The position numbers and the translations under genes were made by a program. A stretch of DNA of 64,000 nucleotides from Synechococcus sp. HJ21-Hayes (GTDB taxonomy: Bacteria > Cyanobacteriota > Cyanobacteriia > PCC-6307 > Cyanobiaceae): the NCBI RefSeq assembly GCF_024345835.1, contig NZ_JAGQBW010000007.1, positions 62,001-126,000 of the forward strand, given 5' to 3'. Numbering within the stretch: position 1 is the stretch's first letter; each line of letters opens with the position of its first letter. The notes beneath the pieces are model-generated. The model ran no database searches. It was not told where the DNA came from and saw only the letters and a list, made by a program, of their open reading frames with translations. Shown in pieces: positions 9,804 through 16,798 of the stretch.

Positions 9804-10229
9804 TCAGCGGCGGCGGCGACCGCTGAGATGGAGCGTGTATCCCTCAATCGCAAAGCCGGTGAGCTCTTCGATCGTGGCCAGTAACTCGGGGGGGAGTTCC
9901 ACATCCAGATCCTGGATGGCTCCCGATTCCAGGCAGGTGAGGTGGCTGTGGGGATCGCTGCGGTAGCCATACAACCGACCACTGGCCCGATCGAGGCACT
10001 CGATCACTCCGGCGCTCTGGAGGGCTTCCAGGTTCTGGTACACCGAGGTGTGGCCGATGTTGCGTCCCTTGGCGTTCAATTTCTCGAAGATGTCGCGGGC
10101 ACTGAGGTGATCCTTCTCGTCCCAGAGCAATTCGAGAACCATGCGCCGTTGCCGCGACAGGCGCATGCCGAGGTCCCGGCAGCGCATGTAGGCGCTGTCA
10201 ACCCCTGGGCTGGCTGGCGTGGCAGGCAC
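9804..10229 (-). CDS. Fur/PerR family metalloregulator
   Basis: 141-residue ferric-uptake-type repressor. The winged helix spans about residues 15-85, with recognition helix TSVYQNLEALQSAG near 56-69. Regulatory-metal ligands are partly visible in YRSDPHSHLTCLESG near 86-100. Of the usual structural-zinc cysteines only that of TCLESG is present: its partner is serine, and the C-terminal Cys pair is missing (tail HLSGRRRR). The start is GTG at 10229. It lies between the hisA fusion and DUF3685, with 17 nt to each neighbour. Fur, PerR or Zur specificity cannot be told from sequence. Confidence 0.88.
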   Translation of the reverse strand: MPATPASPGVDSAYMRCRDLGMRLSRQRRMVLELLWDEKDHLSARDIFEKLNAKGRNIGHTSVYQNLEALQSAGVIECLDRASGRLYGYRSDPHSHLTCLESGAIQDLDVELPPELLATIEELTGFAIEGYTLHLSGRRRR

Positions 10230-10246
10230 TGAACTGGCCGGATCTC

Positions 10247-11254
10247 TTACACCGTTATAGAGCCGCTCGGCGAACTGACTGCATCCTGCAGTCGTTCGGG
10301 CCCCACGGCGGCTATCGCTTCAGCCAGATCCACGGTGCCGTCATAGAGGGCCCGGCCCACGATCACTCCCTCGACGCCGAGGGGAGCCACGGAGAGCAGC
10401 GAGAGCACGTGTTCGAGCGTGCCGATGCCGCCGGAGGCGATCACAGGAATGCTGCTGGCCTGGGCCATGGCCCGCAGGGAATCCAGGTTGGGGCCTGCCA
10501 GGGTCCCATCGGTGGCGATATCAGTGCTGATGATGGCGGCAACCCCGGTGTCTTCAAAACTCTTGGCCAGTTCCGTGGCCTTGACGCTGCTGGTTTCGAT
10601 CCAGCCGCGGGTGGCCACCAGGCCGTCCTTGGCGTCGATGCCCACCACCACCTGGCCGGGATAGCGGCTGGCCAGGCGTTGCACCAGTTCGGGCTGTTCG
10701 ATGGCCACGGTGCCGAGGATCACGCGATCGAGGCCGCAGCCCAACAGCTCCTCAGCCCGCTCGGCGCTACGCACCCCGCCACCGAGTTGGACGGGAATGT
10801 CGAGGGCGGCGGTGATGGCCTTCACCGCGTTGTCATTCACGGGTTGGCCGGTCCGGGCGCCGTCCAGGTCCACCAGGTGCAGGCGCTGAGCCCCCTGGCG
10901 CTGCCAGGCGAGGGCCTGGGCCACCGGGTTGTCGCTGAAGCGGGTCACCTGGTCGTAGTCACCCTGATGCAGCCGTACGCAGTGCCCGTCGAGCAGGTCG
11001 ATGGCCGGGATGATCTGCATGGCGGCGGGGGTGGGTAACTGTTGCCAGCCAGGCTGCCAGAGGCGCCGATTGCGCAGGTCCCGCAGCGGCACCACCAGCC
11101 GGAAGCTGCGCTGCAGCACCGCCTCCAACTCCACAGCCCGCTCGGTCCCCTTGCCCCGTTCTCCCAGCAGGGCGAAGTGGCGATAGCCGCCACTGCGGCC
11201 CAGGCTGGCCGCTTGGGCAGTCCAATGGTGCGGCACCCGCGAGGTTGTACTCAT
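10247..11254 (-). CDS. hisA: TIGR02450-like Trp-rich domain fused in frame to HisA
   Basis: The open frame runs uninterrupted from ATG 11254 to 10247 (335 residues). Residues 79-335 are a full phosphoribosylformimino-5-aminoimidazole carboxamide ribotide isomerase of histidine synthesis. It begins MQIIPAIDLLDG (internal ATG at 11020) and has the second catalytic aspartate in STDIATDGTLAGPN. Residues 1-78 resemble the cyanobacterial TIGR02450 Trp-rich family (HHWTAQAAS, YRHFALLGERGKG, VPLRDLRNRRLWQPGWQ). ATG 11254 overlaps the coq4-like stop as ATGA, so translation probably starts there. HisA could also start internally at 11020; the sequence does not show which product is made. Confidence 0.88.
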   Translation of the reverse strand: MSTTSRVPHHWTAQAASLGRSGGYRHFALLGERGKGTERAVELEAVLQRSFRLVVPLRDLRNRRLWQPGWQQLPTPAAMQIIPAIDLLDGHCVRLHQGDYDQVTRFSDNPVAQALAWQRQGAQRLHLVDLDGARTGQPVNDNAVKAITAALDIPVQLGGGVRSAERAEELLGCGLDRVILGTVAIEQPELVQRLASRYPGQVVVGIDAKDGLVATRGWIETSSVKATELAKSFEDTGVAAIISTDIATDGTLAGPNLDSLRAMAQASSIPVIASGGIGTLEHVLSLLSVAPLGVEGVIVGRALYDGTVDLAEAIAAVGPERLQDAVSSPSGSITV

Positions 11255-11943
11255 GCTGTGAAGTGTTGGCCGAGGCCATAGGGCTCGGCGTCGGCGGGAT
11301 CGAGCAGTCCCAGCTCCTGCCGCCATTCGCGGATGGACCGTTCCCAGCCGTCTTCCCAGCGCACCGCCGCCAGGCAGTGGGCCTGCCGGCCGATCCCCAT
11401 GCCATGGGCCACGGCGCGGCTCAGGGCTTCAAAGCGTTGCGTCTGGAAGCGGAAGCTGGCCAGTTGGCTGGCACTGGTAAGCAGCACGTAGGCCGGGAAT
11501 CCGATCTGGGCGGCGGTGATGGCCAGCACGCCGGTTTCGCCCTCCGGGGCGGTGCCGAAGCCACTGATCACATGGTGGATGTCATGGGTGGTGGCCACCC
11601 GCTGGGTGAGCCACTGGGCTTCGGTGGTAGTGGGTCGGGGGCGGAAAAATTCCGGGTCGTAGTTGAGACGCCGAATCAGGCTGGCGTAGTTGTGGCCGAG
11701 GCTTTCCGCCGGCAGTTGCAGCAGCAGCTCGATGTCGGGCTGCAGGGGTGGATAGCGGCTCTCCATCATCTCGGCCCCACCGGGTACCTGCCGGAAGCGA
11801 CGCACACAGTCCGCCATCTGCGGGCTGTCAAGGAAGCTGTCCACCAGGTCAGCCACGTTGCTCAGATCGCCGCCACTGCGGCCGATGGTCGCCAGCAATT
11901 TGAGGTTGTTGAGGGAGCGCAGCAATTCGGTGAAGCGTGACAT
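11251..11943 (-). CDS. Coq4 family protein
   Basis: 230 residues from ATG 11943 (MSRFTELLRSLNNLK). The metal-site motif of Coq4, HDxxH, is intact as TTHDIHHVISGFG near residues 128-140. The flanking helices (AESLGHNYASLIRRLNYDPEFFRP and LAITAAQIGFPAYVLL) fit the family. Eukaryotic COQ4 acts in ubiquinone head-group decarboxylation/hydroxylation. Cyanobacteria make plastoquinone, so the substrate here is unknown. Its TGA overlaps the start of the Trp-rich/HisA frame by 4 nt, indicating translational coupling. It is divergent from the epimerase gene across about 100 nt. Confidence 0.85.
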   Translation of the reverse strand: MSRFTELLRSLNNLKLLATIGRSGGDLSNVADLVDSFLDSPQMADCVRRFRQVPGGAEMMESRYPPLQPDIELLLQLPAESLGHNYASLIRRLNYDPEFFRPRPTTTEAQWLTQRVATTHDIHHVISGFGTAPEGETGVLAITAAQIGFPAYVLLTSASQLASFRFQTQRFEALSRAVAHGMGIGRQAHCLAAVRWEDGWERSIREWRQELGLLDPADAEPYGLGQHFTA

Positions 11944-12046
11944 CAAGACTGCGGTCTGGATCTGAAGATGAATGTGTTCCCAGTGTGGGGCCGCCAGATC
12001 CGTTGGGGCAGCGGTTTGAATGGCGCGCAGTTCCGCAAGGCCTGTC

Positions 12047-12967
12047 GTGAAGATCCTGGTGATGGGTGGCACCCGCTTTGTGGGCAAGCCGCTGGTAGCC
12101 CAGCTCCAGGCCGAGGGCCATGCCCTCACCCTCTTGACCCGCGGCAAGAACCCCGTGCCGGCAGGCGTGGAGCACATCAGCGGCGATCGCACCAGCCCCG
12201 CCGGCCTGTCGGCCCTTGAGGGTCGCCGTTTCGATGTGATCGTGGATAGCTCAGGCCGCACGGTTGAGGACAGCCGTGCCGTGGTGGAGCGCACTGGAGC
12301 CCCAGCCCATCGCTTTGTGTACGTGAGCTCGGCGGGTGTGTACGCCGACAGCGTGCTCTGGCCCCTCACGGAGGACTCCCCCACCGATCCCCAGAGCCGC
12401 CACGCCGGCAAGCTCGACACCGAGGCCTGGCTCCAGGCCGAGAGGATCCCCTTCACCAGTTTTCGGCCCACCTACATCGTGGGTGCGGGCAACTACAACC
12501 CCGTGGAGAGCTGGTTCTTTGACCGCATCGCACACGGCCGGCCCGTGCCCCTGCCCGGTGACGGCGACACCATCACCCAGCTGGGCCACGTGAACGATCT
12601 GGCGGCGGCCATGGCCCGCAGCATTGGCGTGGATGCCGCCGCCAACCGCATCTACAACTGCAGCAGTGCCCAGGGCATCAGCTTCCGGGGGCTCGTGGCC
12701 GCTGCTGCCCGCGCCTGTGGCAAGGATCCGGCTGCAGTAGAGATTCGCAGCTTTAATCCCGCTGGCCTGGATCCCAAGGCCCGCAAGGCTTTTCCCCTGC
12801 GCTTGGCCCATTTTCTCACCGATATCCATCGGGTACAGCGGGAGCTGGCCTGGACGCCGCAGTACGACGTTGAGCGCTCCCTTGCCGACAGCTTCACCAA
12901 CGATTACGCCAGGCGCATGGCCACAAGCCCGGATTTCAGCTCCGATGAGGCCCTTCTGGCGGGTTGA
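12047..12967 (+). CDS. NAD-dependent epimerase/dehydratase, CSP41-like
   Basis: About 306 residues from GTG 12047 (reads V/M-KILVMGGTRFVG); an ATG at 12020 would add nine. The Rossmann dinucleotide loop is GGTRFVGKPLVAQL at the N-terminus. VYVSSAGVYADS near residue 95 supplies the serine/tyrosine region of extended SDR enzymes, although the classical YxxxK lysine is replaced (context HAGKLDTEAWL). That fits the CSP41/Rap38 group of plastid and cyanobacterial epimerase-like proteins, which bind RNA/ribosomes in chloroplasts. It is a single gene, convergent with pgsA 3 nt away. The precise role is inferred. Confidence 0.82.
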   Translation: MKILVMGGTRFVGKPLVAQLQAEGHALTLLTRGKNPVPAGVEHISGDRTSPAGLSALEGRRFDVIVDSSGRTVEDSRAVVERTGAPAHRFVYVSSAGVYADSVLWPLTEDSPTDPQSRHAGKLDTEAWLQAERIPFTSFRPTYIVGAGNYNPVESWFFDRIAHGRPVPLPGDGDTITQLGHVNDLAAAMARSIGVDAAANRIYNCSSAQGISFRGLVAAAARACGKDPAAVEIRSFNPAGLDPKARKAFPLRLAHFLTDIHRVQRELAWTPQYDVERSLADSFTNDYARRMATSPDFSSDEALLAG

Positions 12968-12970
12968 GCG

Positions 12971-13522
12971 TCAGCGCTGCTCGGCGCGCAGGTATCCCCA
13001 GGCGGAACTGAGGGCCAGCGCCAGGGACGGCCAGAACAGCCAGTAGCCGAGCAGGTGCAGCATCCCGGGCAGCCCGAAGTTGTTGGGACCCTCCAGGGCG
13101 GCGCCCCAGCCATTCGGCCAAAGCAGCAGCAGCAGCGAGGTGAATTGCAGGATCGTTTTGGCCTTGCCGCTCCAGGAGGCGGGGCCTCCGCTGCCCTGGC
13201 CCGCCCGCCATCCTGAGATCAGCAGCTCTCGCGCTAACAGCAGCCACACCGCCCAGAGCGGCAGTGTCCCCTGTGCCCCCAGCCACAGCAGTGGGGCCAG
13301 GATCAACACCTTGTCGGTGAGGGGATCGAGCCGAGCTCCCCACACGGATCCACCGCCGGCCCGGCGCGCCAGCCAGCCATCGGCGGCATCGCTCAAGCCC
13401 CCTAGCAGCAGCAGTGTCCAGGCCTGGGCCTGGCCGCCGCCGCTGAGGGCCAAGATCAGGGGCAGGCCCAGGGCGGCGCGGCCCACGGTGAGGGCATCGG
13501 CCAGGCGGCGGCTCTTTGACAT
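12971..13522 (-). CDS. pgsA: CDP-diacylglycerol-glycerol-3-phosphate 3-phosphatidyltransferase
   Basis: Makes phosphatidylglycerophosphate, precursor of phosphatidylglycerol, an essential thylakoid lipid. The 183 residues start at ATG 13522 (MSKSRRLADALTVGR). The CDP-alcohol phosphatidyltransferase motif (D-x2-DG-x2-AR-x8/9-G-x3-D-x3-D) is intact in SDAADGWLARRAGGGSVWG followed by ARLDPLTDK, near residues 42-70. About five hydrophobic segments follow. An alternative start at 13753 would run through the divergent CBS gene and is rejected. The gene is divergent from the CBS protein with about 73 nt between starts. Confidence 0.93.
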   Translation of the reverse strand: MSKSRRLADALTVGRAALGLPLILALSGGGQAQAWTLLLLGGLSDAADGWLARRAGGGSVWGARLDPLTDKVLILAPLLWLGAQGTLPLWAVWLLLARELLISGWRAGQGSGGPASWSGKAKTILQFTSLLLLLWPNGWGAALEGPNNFGLPGMLHLLGYWLFWPSLALALSSAWGYLRAEQR

Positions 13523-13595
13523 CGATTCTCGGCCGGGTGGCCCCATTCTTCCGTCTGCCCGGCGGGTGACAATGTCGCCAGCAGCAATCCTGGCC

Positions 13596-14063
13596 ATGGT
13601 CGTCGAACGACGCGTTTCCGAAGTGATGACCTCTCCGGTGCTGAGCGTGGGTACAGCCACCCCGCTGCAGGAGGCGGTGCAGCTGATGAGCGAGCACCAC
13701 GTGAGTGGCCTGCCGGTGGTGGATGTCAGTGGTGCCCTGGTGGGTGAGCTCACCGAGCAGGACCTGATGGTGCGGGAGAGCGGCTTTGACGCCGGTCCCT
13801 ATGTGCTGTTGCTGGATTCGGTGATCTATCTGCGCAATCCCCTGCAGTGGGACAAGCAGGTGCACCAGGTTCTCGGCAGCATCGTGGGCGAGGTGATGGG
13901 CAAGCACCCCCACACCTGCCCCGCAGATACCCAGCTGCCCGCCGCTGCCAAGCAGCTCCACGACAGCAGCACCCAGCGCCTGTTTGTGTTGGATGGGGAC
14001 AAGAAGCCGGTGGGTGTGCTCACCCGCGGCGACGTGGTGCGCGCCCTGGCCGCCGCCGGTTAA
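13596..14063 (+). CDS. tandem CBS domain protein
   Basis: A 155-residue protein made of two CBS domains. CBS1 holds VSEVMTSPVLSVGTATPLQEAV and HHVSGLPVVDVSGALVGELTEQDLM; CBS2 holds VGEVMGKHPHTCPADTQLPAA and RLFVLDGDKKPVGVLTRGDVVRAL. Such stand-alone pairs bind adenine nucleotides and tune a partner, which is not identifiable here. The start may be ATG 13596 (MVVERRVSEVM) or ATG 13572. Its TAA overlaps the TAA of the convergent gene below on a shared TTAA at 14060-14063. Confidence 0.9.
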   Translation: MVVERRVSEVMTSPVLSVGTATPLQEAVQLMSEHHVSGLPVVDVSGALVGELTEQDLMVRESGFDAGPYVLLLDSVIYLRNPLQWDKQVHQVLGSIVGEVMGKHPHTCPADTQLPAAAKQLHDSSTQRLFVLDGDKKPVGVLTRGDVVRALAAAG

Positions 14064-15478
14064 GGCAGGGGCGGCGGCAGCAGAGGGGGTGGCGGCACTG
14101 GCAGCGGGGTTTCCCTCGAGGCGCTATCCACCTCGCTGGGGCTCACCGCTGCAGGATCAACCTGTTGCGGTTCCGCTGGGGGATCGGCCGTGGTGGCATC
14201 GGGGTTGGCGGGCAAACTCTCCCCCTGCAGCAGCAGCAGCGGTGGCGGCAGATCCGGTGCCAGGGGCAACCTCTCCTCGGGACTGCTCTGATCCCCATCG
14301 CTCTGCTGCAATTCCCTCAGGGCCATTGGGTCGGCGGTGATGGGTGGCTCCCGCAGGGGGGAGCGCAGGGCGCTGCGGTTGGGATCCTTGCTGCCCTTCG
14401 GTGCCCAGATCAACCGGGCCACCGGTTCCACCCCCTGCTCCATCAGGCGGTTGAACCCCGCCAGGGCGCGGTCGATGATCTGCCCCCCCAGGGTTTGCCC
14501 GCACTGCAGGGGGTTGCCGCAGCCGTTGTTGTTGAGCCTGGGCGTGAGGCTGGCCAAGAGGTTGCCCTGGAGCGGCAGTGACCGCTGGCTCAACCGCAGC
14601 AGGTAGGGCACGTGCACAAAGCTGGTCGCCCCGCCGCTGATCCAGTTGGCGTCCGCGTCGCTGAAGCCCTTCACCCCCGGGATGATGAAACGACTCTTCG
14701 AGGCGTGGTCGGGCAGGTAAGCCGCCCGCAGCCCCCGATCTCTGGCCAGGGCCTTGGTTTGCTCCAGGGTGAGCCCATCGCGGCTCATCAGCACCTCGAG
14801 GCGGCCGTCGTTGCGTAGGCCGATCACCATCCGGATCCGTGGCAGGAAGTAGCGGATCTGCTGCCCCATCGAGATGCTGTAGGCGCCCTTGTACTCGGGC
14901 GGAGGGCTCTCCAGGTCGTTGTAAACGCTGTGCAGACCGCCGATGAAGCTGTCGTAGTCGGCGGCCCGTTGGGGTGTCAGTTCGCCGTAGCCGAAGTCCA
15001 CCCGGCCGTCATGGCGGATGCCCACGTAGGCCCGCTGGCGTGCGGCGGTGCGGTTACGACCGCGCCACACCCGAGAACCCAGCTTGATGTCGCCCAGGGG
15101 AACCGTGATCTCCTGGCCGCTGTTGTTCACGTGCCGCTCGTACATCGGCCCGGACACGTAGGCCAGGGCGGAGCTGTCGTTGAAGGCCTCCTGTTCCCGG
15201 TCCCAGCCCTCGAGCAGATCCAGCCGCACTTTGCGGGGGTCGAAATCGAGGGCGTAAACCTGATCGTTGGGCAGGTAGCGGAACGCTTCGGTGCTTGCCG
15301 CGTCTGCGGTGGCGGCCTGGTTGTTCGCCCTGCGGCGGTCTGGCAGGGGGGGCGCAATGGCGATCAGAAAGGCCAGGGCCCCCAGCGGCAGGCCGATGGT
15401 GAGCCAACGCTTGCGGCGCCACAGCGGCCGGACCGGCGGGTGCGGAGTGGGAGGCGTTTCGCGAACCAGAGTGGGCAC
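14060..15478 (-). CDS. conserved membrane-anchored protein, function unknown
   Basis: 472 residues. A short cytoplasmic N-terminus is followed by one membrane segment near residues 28-46 (TIGLPLGALAFLIAIAPPL). A large presumably exported region comes next, then a proline/serine-rich tail of about 100 residues ending in PPPPLLPPPLP. The globular part carries VYALDFDPRKVRLDL, AYVGIRHDGRVDFGYGELT and RYFLPRIRMVIGLRNDGRLEVLMSRDGLT. These blocks loosely resemble phosphodiester glycosidase-type beta structures; that is a guess. An internal CGNPLQCGQ could form a disulfide. Convergent with the CBS gene and not clearly in an operon. Confidence 0.7.
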   Translation of the reverse strand: MPTLVRETPPTPHPPVRPLWRRKRWLTIGLPLGALAFLIAIAPPLPDRRRANNQAATADAASTEAFRYLPNDQVYALDFDPRKVRLDLLEGWDREQEAFNDSSALAYVSGPMYERHVNNSGQEITVPLGDIKLGSRVWRGRNRTAARQRAYVGIRHDGRVDFGYGELTPQRAADYDSFIGGLHSVYNDLESPPPEYKGAYSISMGQQIRYFLPRIRMVIGLRNDGRLEVLMSRDGLTLEQTKALARDRGLRAAYLPDHASKSRFIIPGVKGFSDADANWISGGATSFVHVPYLLRLSQRSLPLQGNLLASLTPRLNNNGCGNPLQCGQTLGGQIIDRALAGFNRLMEQGVEPVARLIWAPKGSKDPNRSALRSPLREPPITADPMALRELQQSDGDQSSPEERLPLAPDLPPPLLLLQGESLPANPDATTADPPAEPQQVDPAAVSPSEVDSASRETPLPVPPPPLLPPPLP

Positions 15479-15545
15479 TCGGCGTGGAAGGCCGCCTCGG
15501 ATCTGCTCCGAATCAGCGGCAACGGCGTATCAATCTACGGGCTGT

Positions 15546-16184
15546 TCACGGCAGGCACATCACACAGCCATCGGCGATCACCCAGCGCTGCAGTTGTGGC
15601 GAGCAGGGGTGCCCCCCGGTGAGGTTGCCGAAGGCCGGCAGTAGGAGCCGCTGGGCGGGGCGATCCAGGGCGAAGCAGGGCAAGCGCAGCCGATCGGCCC
15701 CACCCCCGATCAGGGCCACCGGGTGTAGGTGCCCGCAGATGTTCAGCAGGGGCGGATCGCCCGGCGGCGGCGGCTCCGGTTCATGGCTCAGCCAGAGCAC
15801 ACCCCGCTGTTGGGAGGGAGCCGCTGGCAGCCCCTCGAGCCAGCTGCCCCGATCGTGGTTCCCCCCCACAAGAGTGAGGCGGCAGCCCAGTAAATCGGGC
15901 AAGGCCGCAAGTTTCTGGCGCAGGCTGAGGGTGAGGCCGAGGCGGCTGTGGATCAGGTCGCCCAGCACCAGTACTTCCCTGGGCTGCAGCCGGTGGGCCA
16001 GATCCAAGAGTCGGTTCAGGTTGGCCGCATCCCCGTCGCTGGGCAACGGAATCCCATTGGCCTGGAAGGTCTCGGCCTTGCCCAGGTGAACGTCCGCCAG
16101 CAGCAGTAGCTGCTGCTGGGGATCCCAGAGGGCGCCCTCGCCCAGCAGATTGAGGTGATGGCCGTGCCAGTGCAGCTCGCTCAC
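15546..16184 (-). CDS. pdeM: ligase-associated DNA damage response endonuclease PdeM
   Basis: Calcineurin-type metallophosphoesterase of 212 residues. All metal-binding motifs are present: LLADVHLGKAETF near 26-38, LVLGDLIHSRLG near 64-75, LVGGNHDRGSW near 103-113 and ICGHLHPVALIG near 143-154. The family usually sits with an ATP-dependent ligase, Lhr-like helicase and MBL exonuclease in a repair set. Here those three lie 4-9 kb away at 19836-25026. The start is GTG 16184, overlapping the GST stop as GTGA, so pdeM is probably translated by coupling with the GST gene. Confidence 0.9.
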   Translation of the reverse strand: MSELHWHGHHLNLLGEGALWDPQQQLLLLADVHLGKAETFQANGIPLPSDGDAANLNRLLDLAHRLQPREVLVLGDLIHSRLGLTLSLRQKLAALPDLLGCRLTLVGGNHDRGSWLEGLPAAPSQQRGVLWLSHEPEPPPPGDPPLLNICGHLHPVALIGGGADRLRLPCFALDRPAQRLLLPAFGNLTGGHPCSPQLQRWVIADGCVMCLP

Positions 16185-16762
16185 CGCTGGCCCATCACCT
16201 CCTGGTAGGCCGGCCGGGCCTGGGTGGCGGCAATGGTGGCCTGCACATTGGGGAAGGGGGTTAGGTCGATCTGGGGGAAGAAGATCGGCAGATAGGCCAG
16301 GTAGGCCTGCACGGCGCAGTCGGCCACACCCCAGTGCTGGCCTGCTAGCGGCTTGCCTCCCTCCAGGAGGCGATCCAGCATGGTCATCAGGCGCGGAAAT
16401 TCCCGCTCGCGGCTGGAGGGTACGAACAGGGCCGTGGCCAGGGTCGCATTGGCAAACAGCACCCATTGCTGGACCAGGGCCCGCTCGGCGGGGGTGCTGC
16501 ATTCGCCGCCGTAACGCTCCGCCAGGTACAGCAGGATCGCGCCACTCTCGAACAGCTGCAGGCGGCCGCCGGGGAGGGCTGGATCCTCGTCCACCAGGGC
16601 TGGCACCTTGCCGAAGGGGTTGATGCCCAGGAAGGGCTCCTCGCGGTGCTCGCCGGCTTCCAGGTCCAGCAGCGCCCAGTGGTAGGGGATTCCCTTTTCC
16701 GCCATGTACCAGCGGGGCATGGAGGCCCGGCTGCGGGCACTCCCGTAGAGGGTTAGAGCCAT
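16181..16762 (-). CDS. glutathione S-transferase family protein
   Basis: 193 residues from ATG 16762 (MALTLYGSARSRASMPRWYMAEKG). The N-terminal thioredoxin-like domain has the cis-proline/gamma-glutamyl-binding block GKVPALVDEDPALPGGRLQLFESGAILLYLAERYGG, interrupted by a short insert. The helical C-terminal domain follows with HWGVADCAVQAYLAYLPIFFPQIDL. Catalytic residue class (Ser/Cys/Tyr) cannot be fixed; SARSRAS suggests a serine type. An upstream start at 17086 would overlap the divergent AAA gene and is rejected. It is coupled with pdeM by a 4-nt overlap. Confidence 0.9.
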   Translation of the reverse strand: MALTLYGSARSRASMPRWYMAEKGIPYHWALLDLEAGEHREEPFLGINPFGKVPALVDEDPALPGGRLQLFESGAILLYLAERYGGECSTPAERALVQQWVLFANATLATALFVPSSREREFPRLMTMLDRLLEGGKPLAGQHWGVADCAVQAYLAYLPIFFPQIDLTPFPNVQATIAATQARPAYQEVMGQR

Positions 16763-16798
16763 GGGGATCGGCTGAGCTGGGGGCATCATCGGCCCCGG

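Noticed and set aside
12183-12190. GCGATCGC octamer, also at 2212-2219 and 35518-35525
   Set aside because: HIP1 is a dispersed cyanobacterial motif; single copies inside genes are not separate features.
11255-12471. Long N-terminal extension of the coq4-like gene
   Set aside because: Homology begins at MSRFTELL (11943), and the extension lies opposite the epimerase gene.
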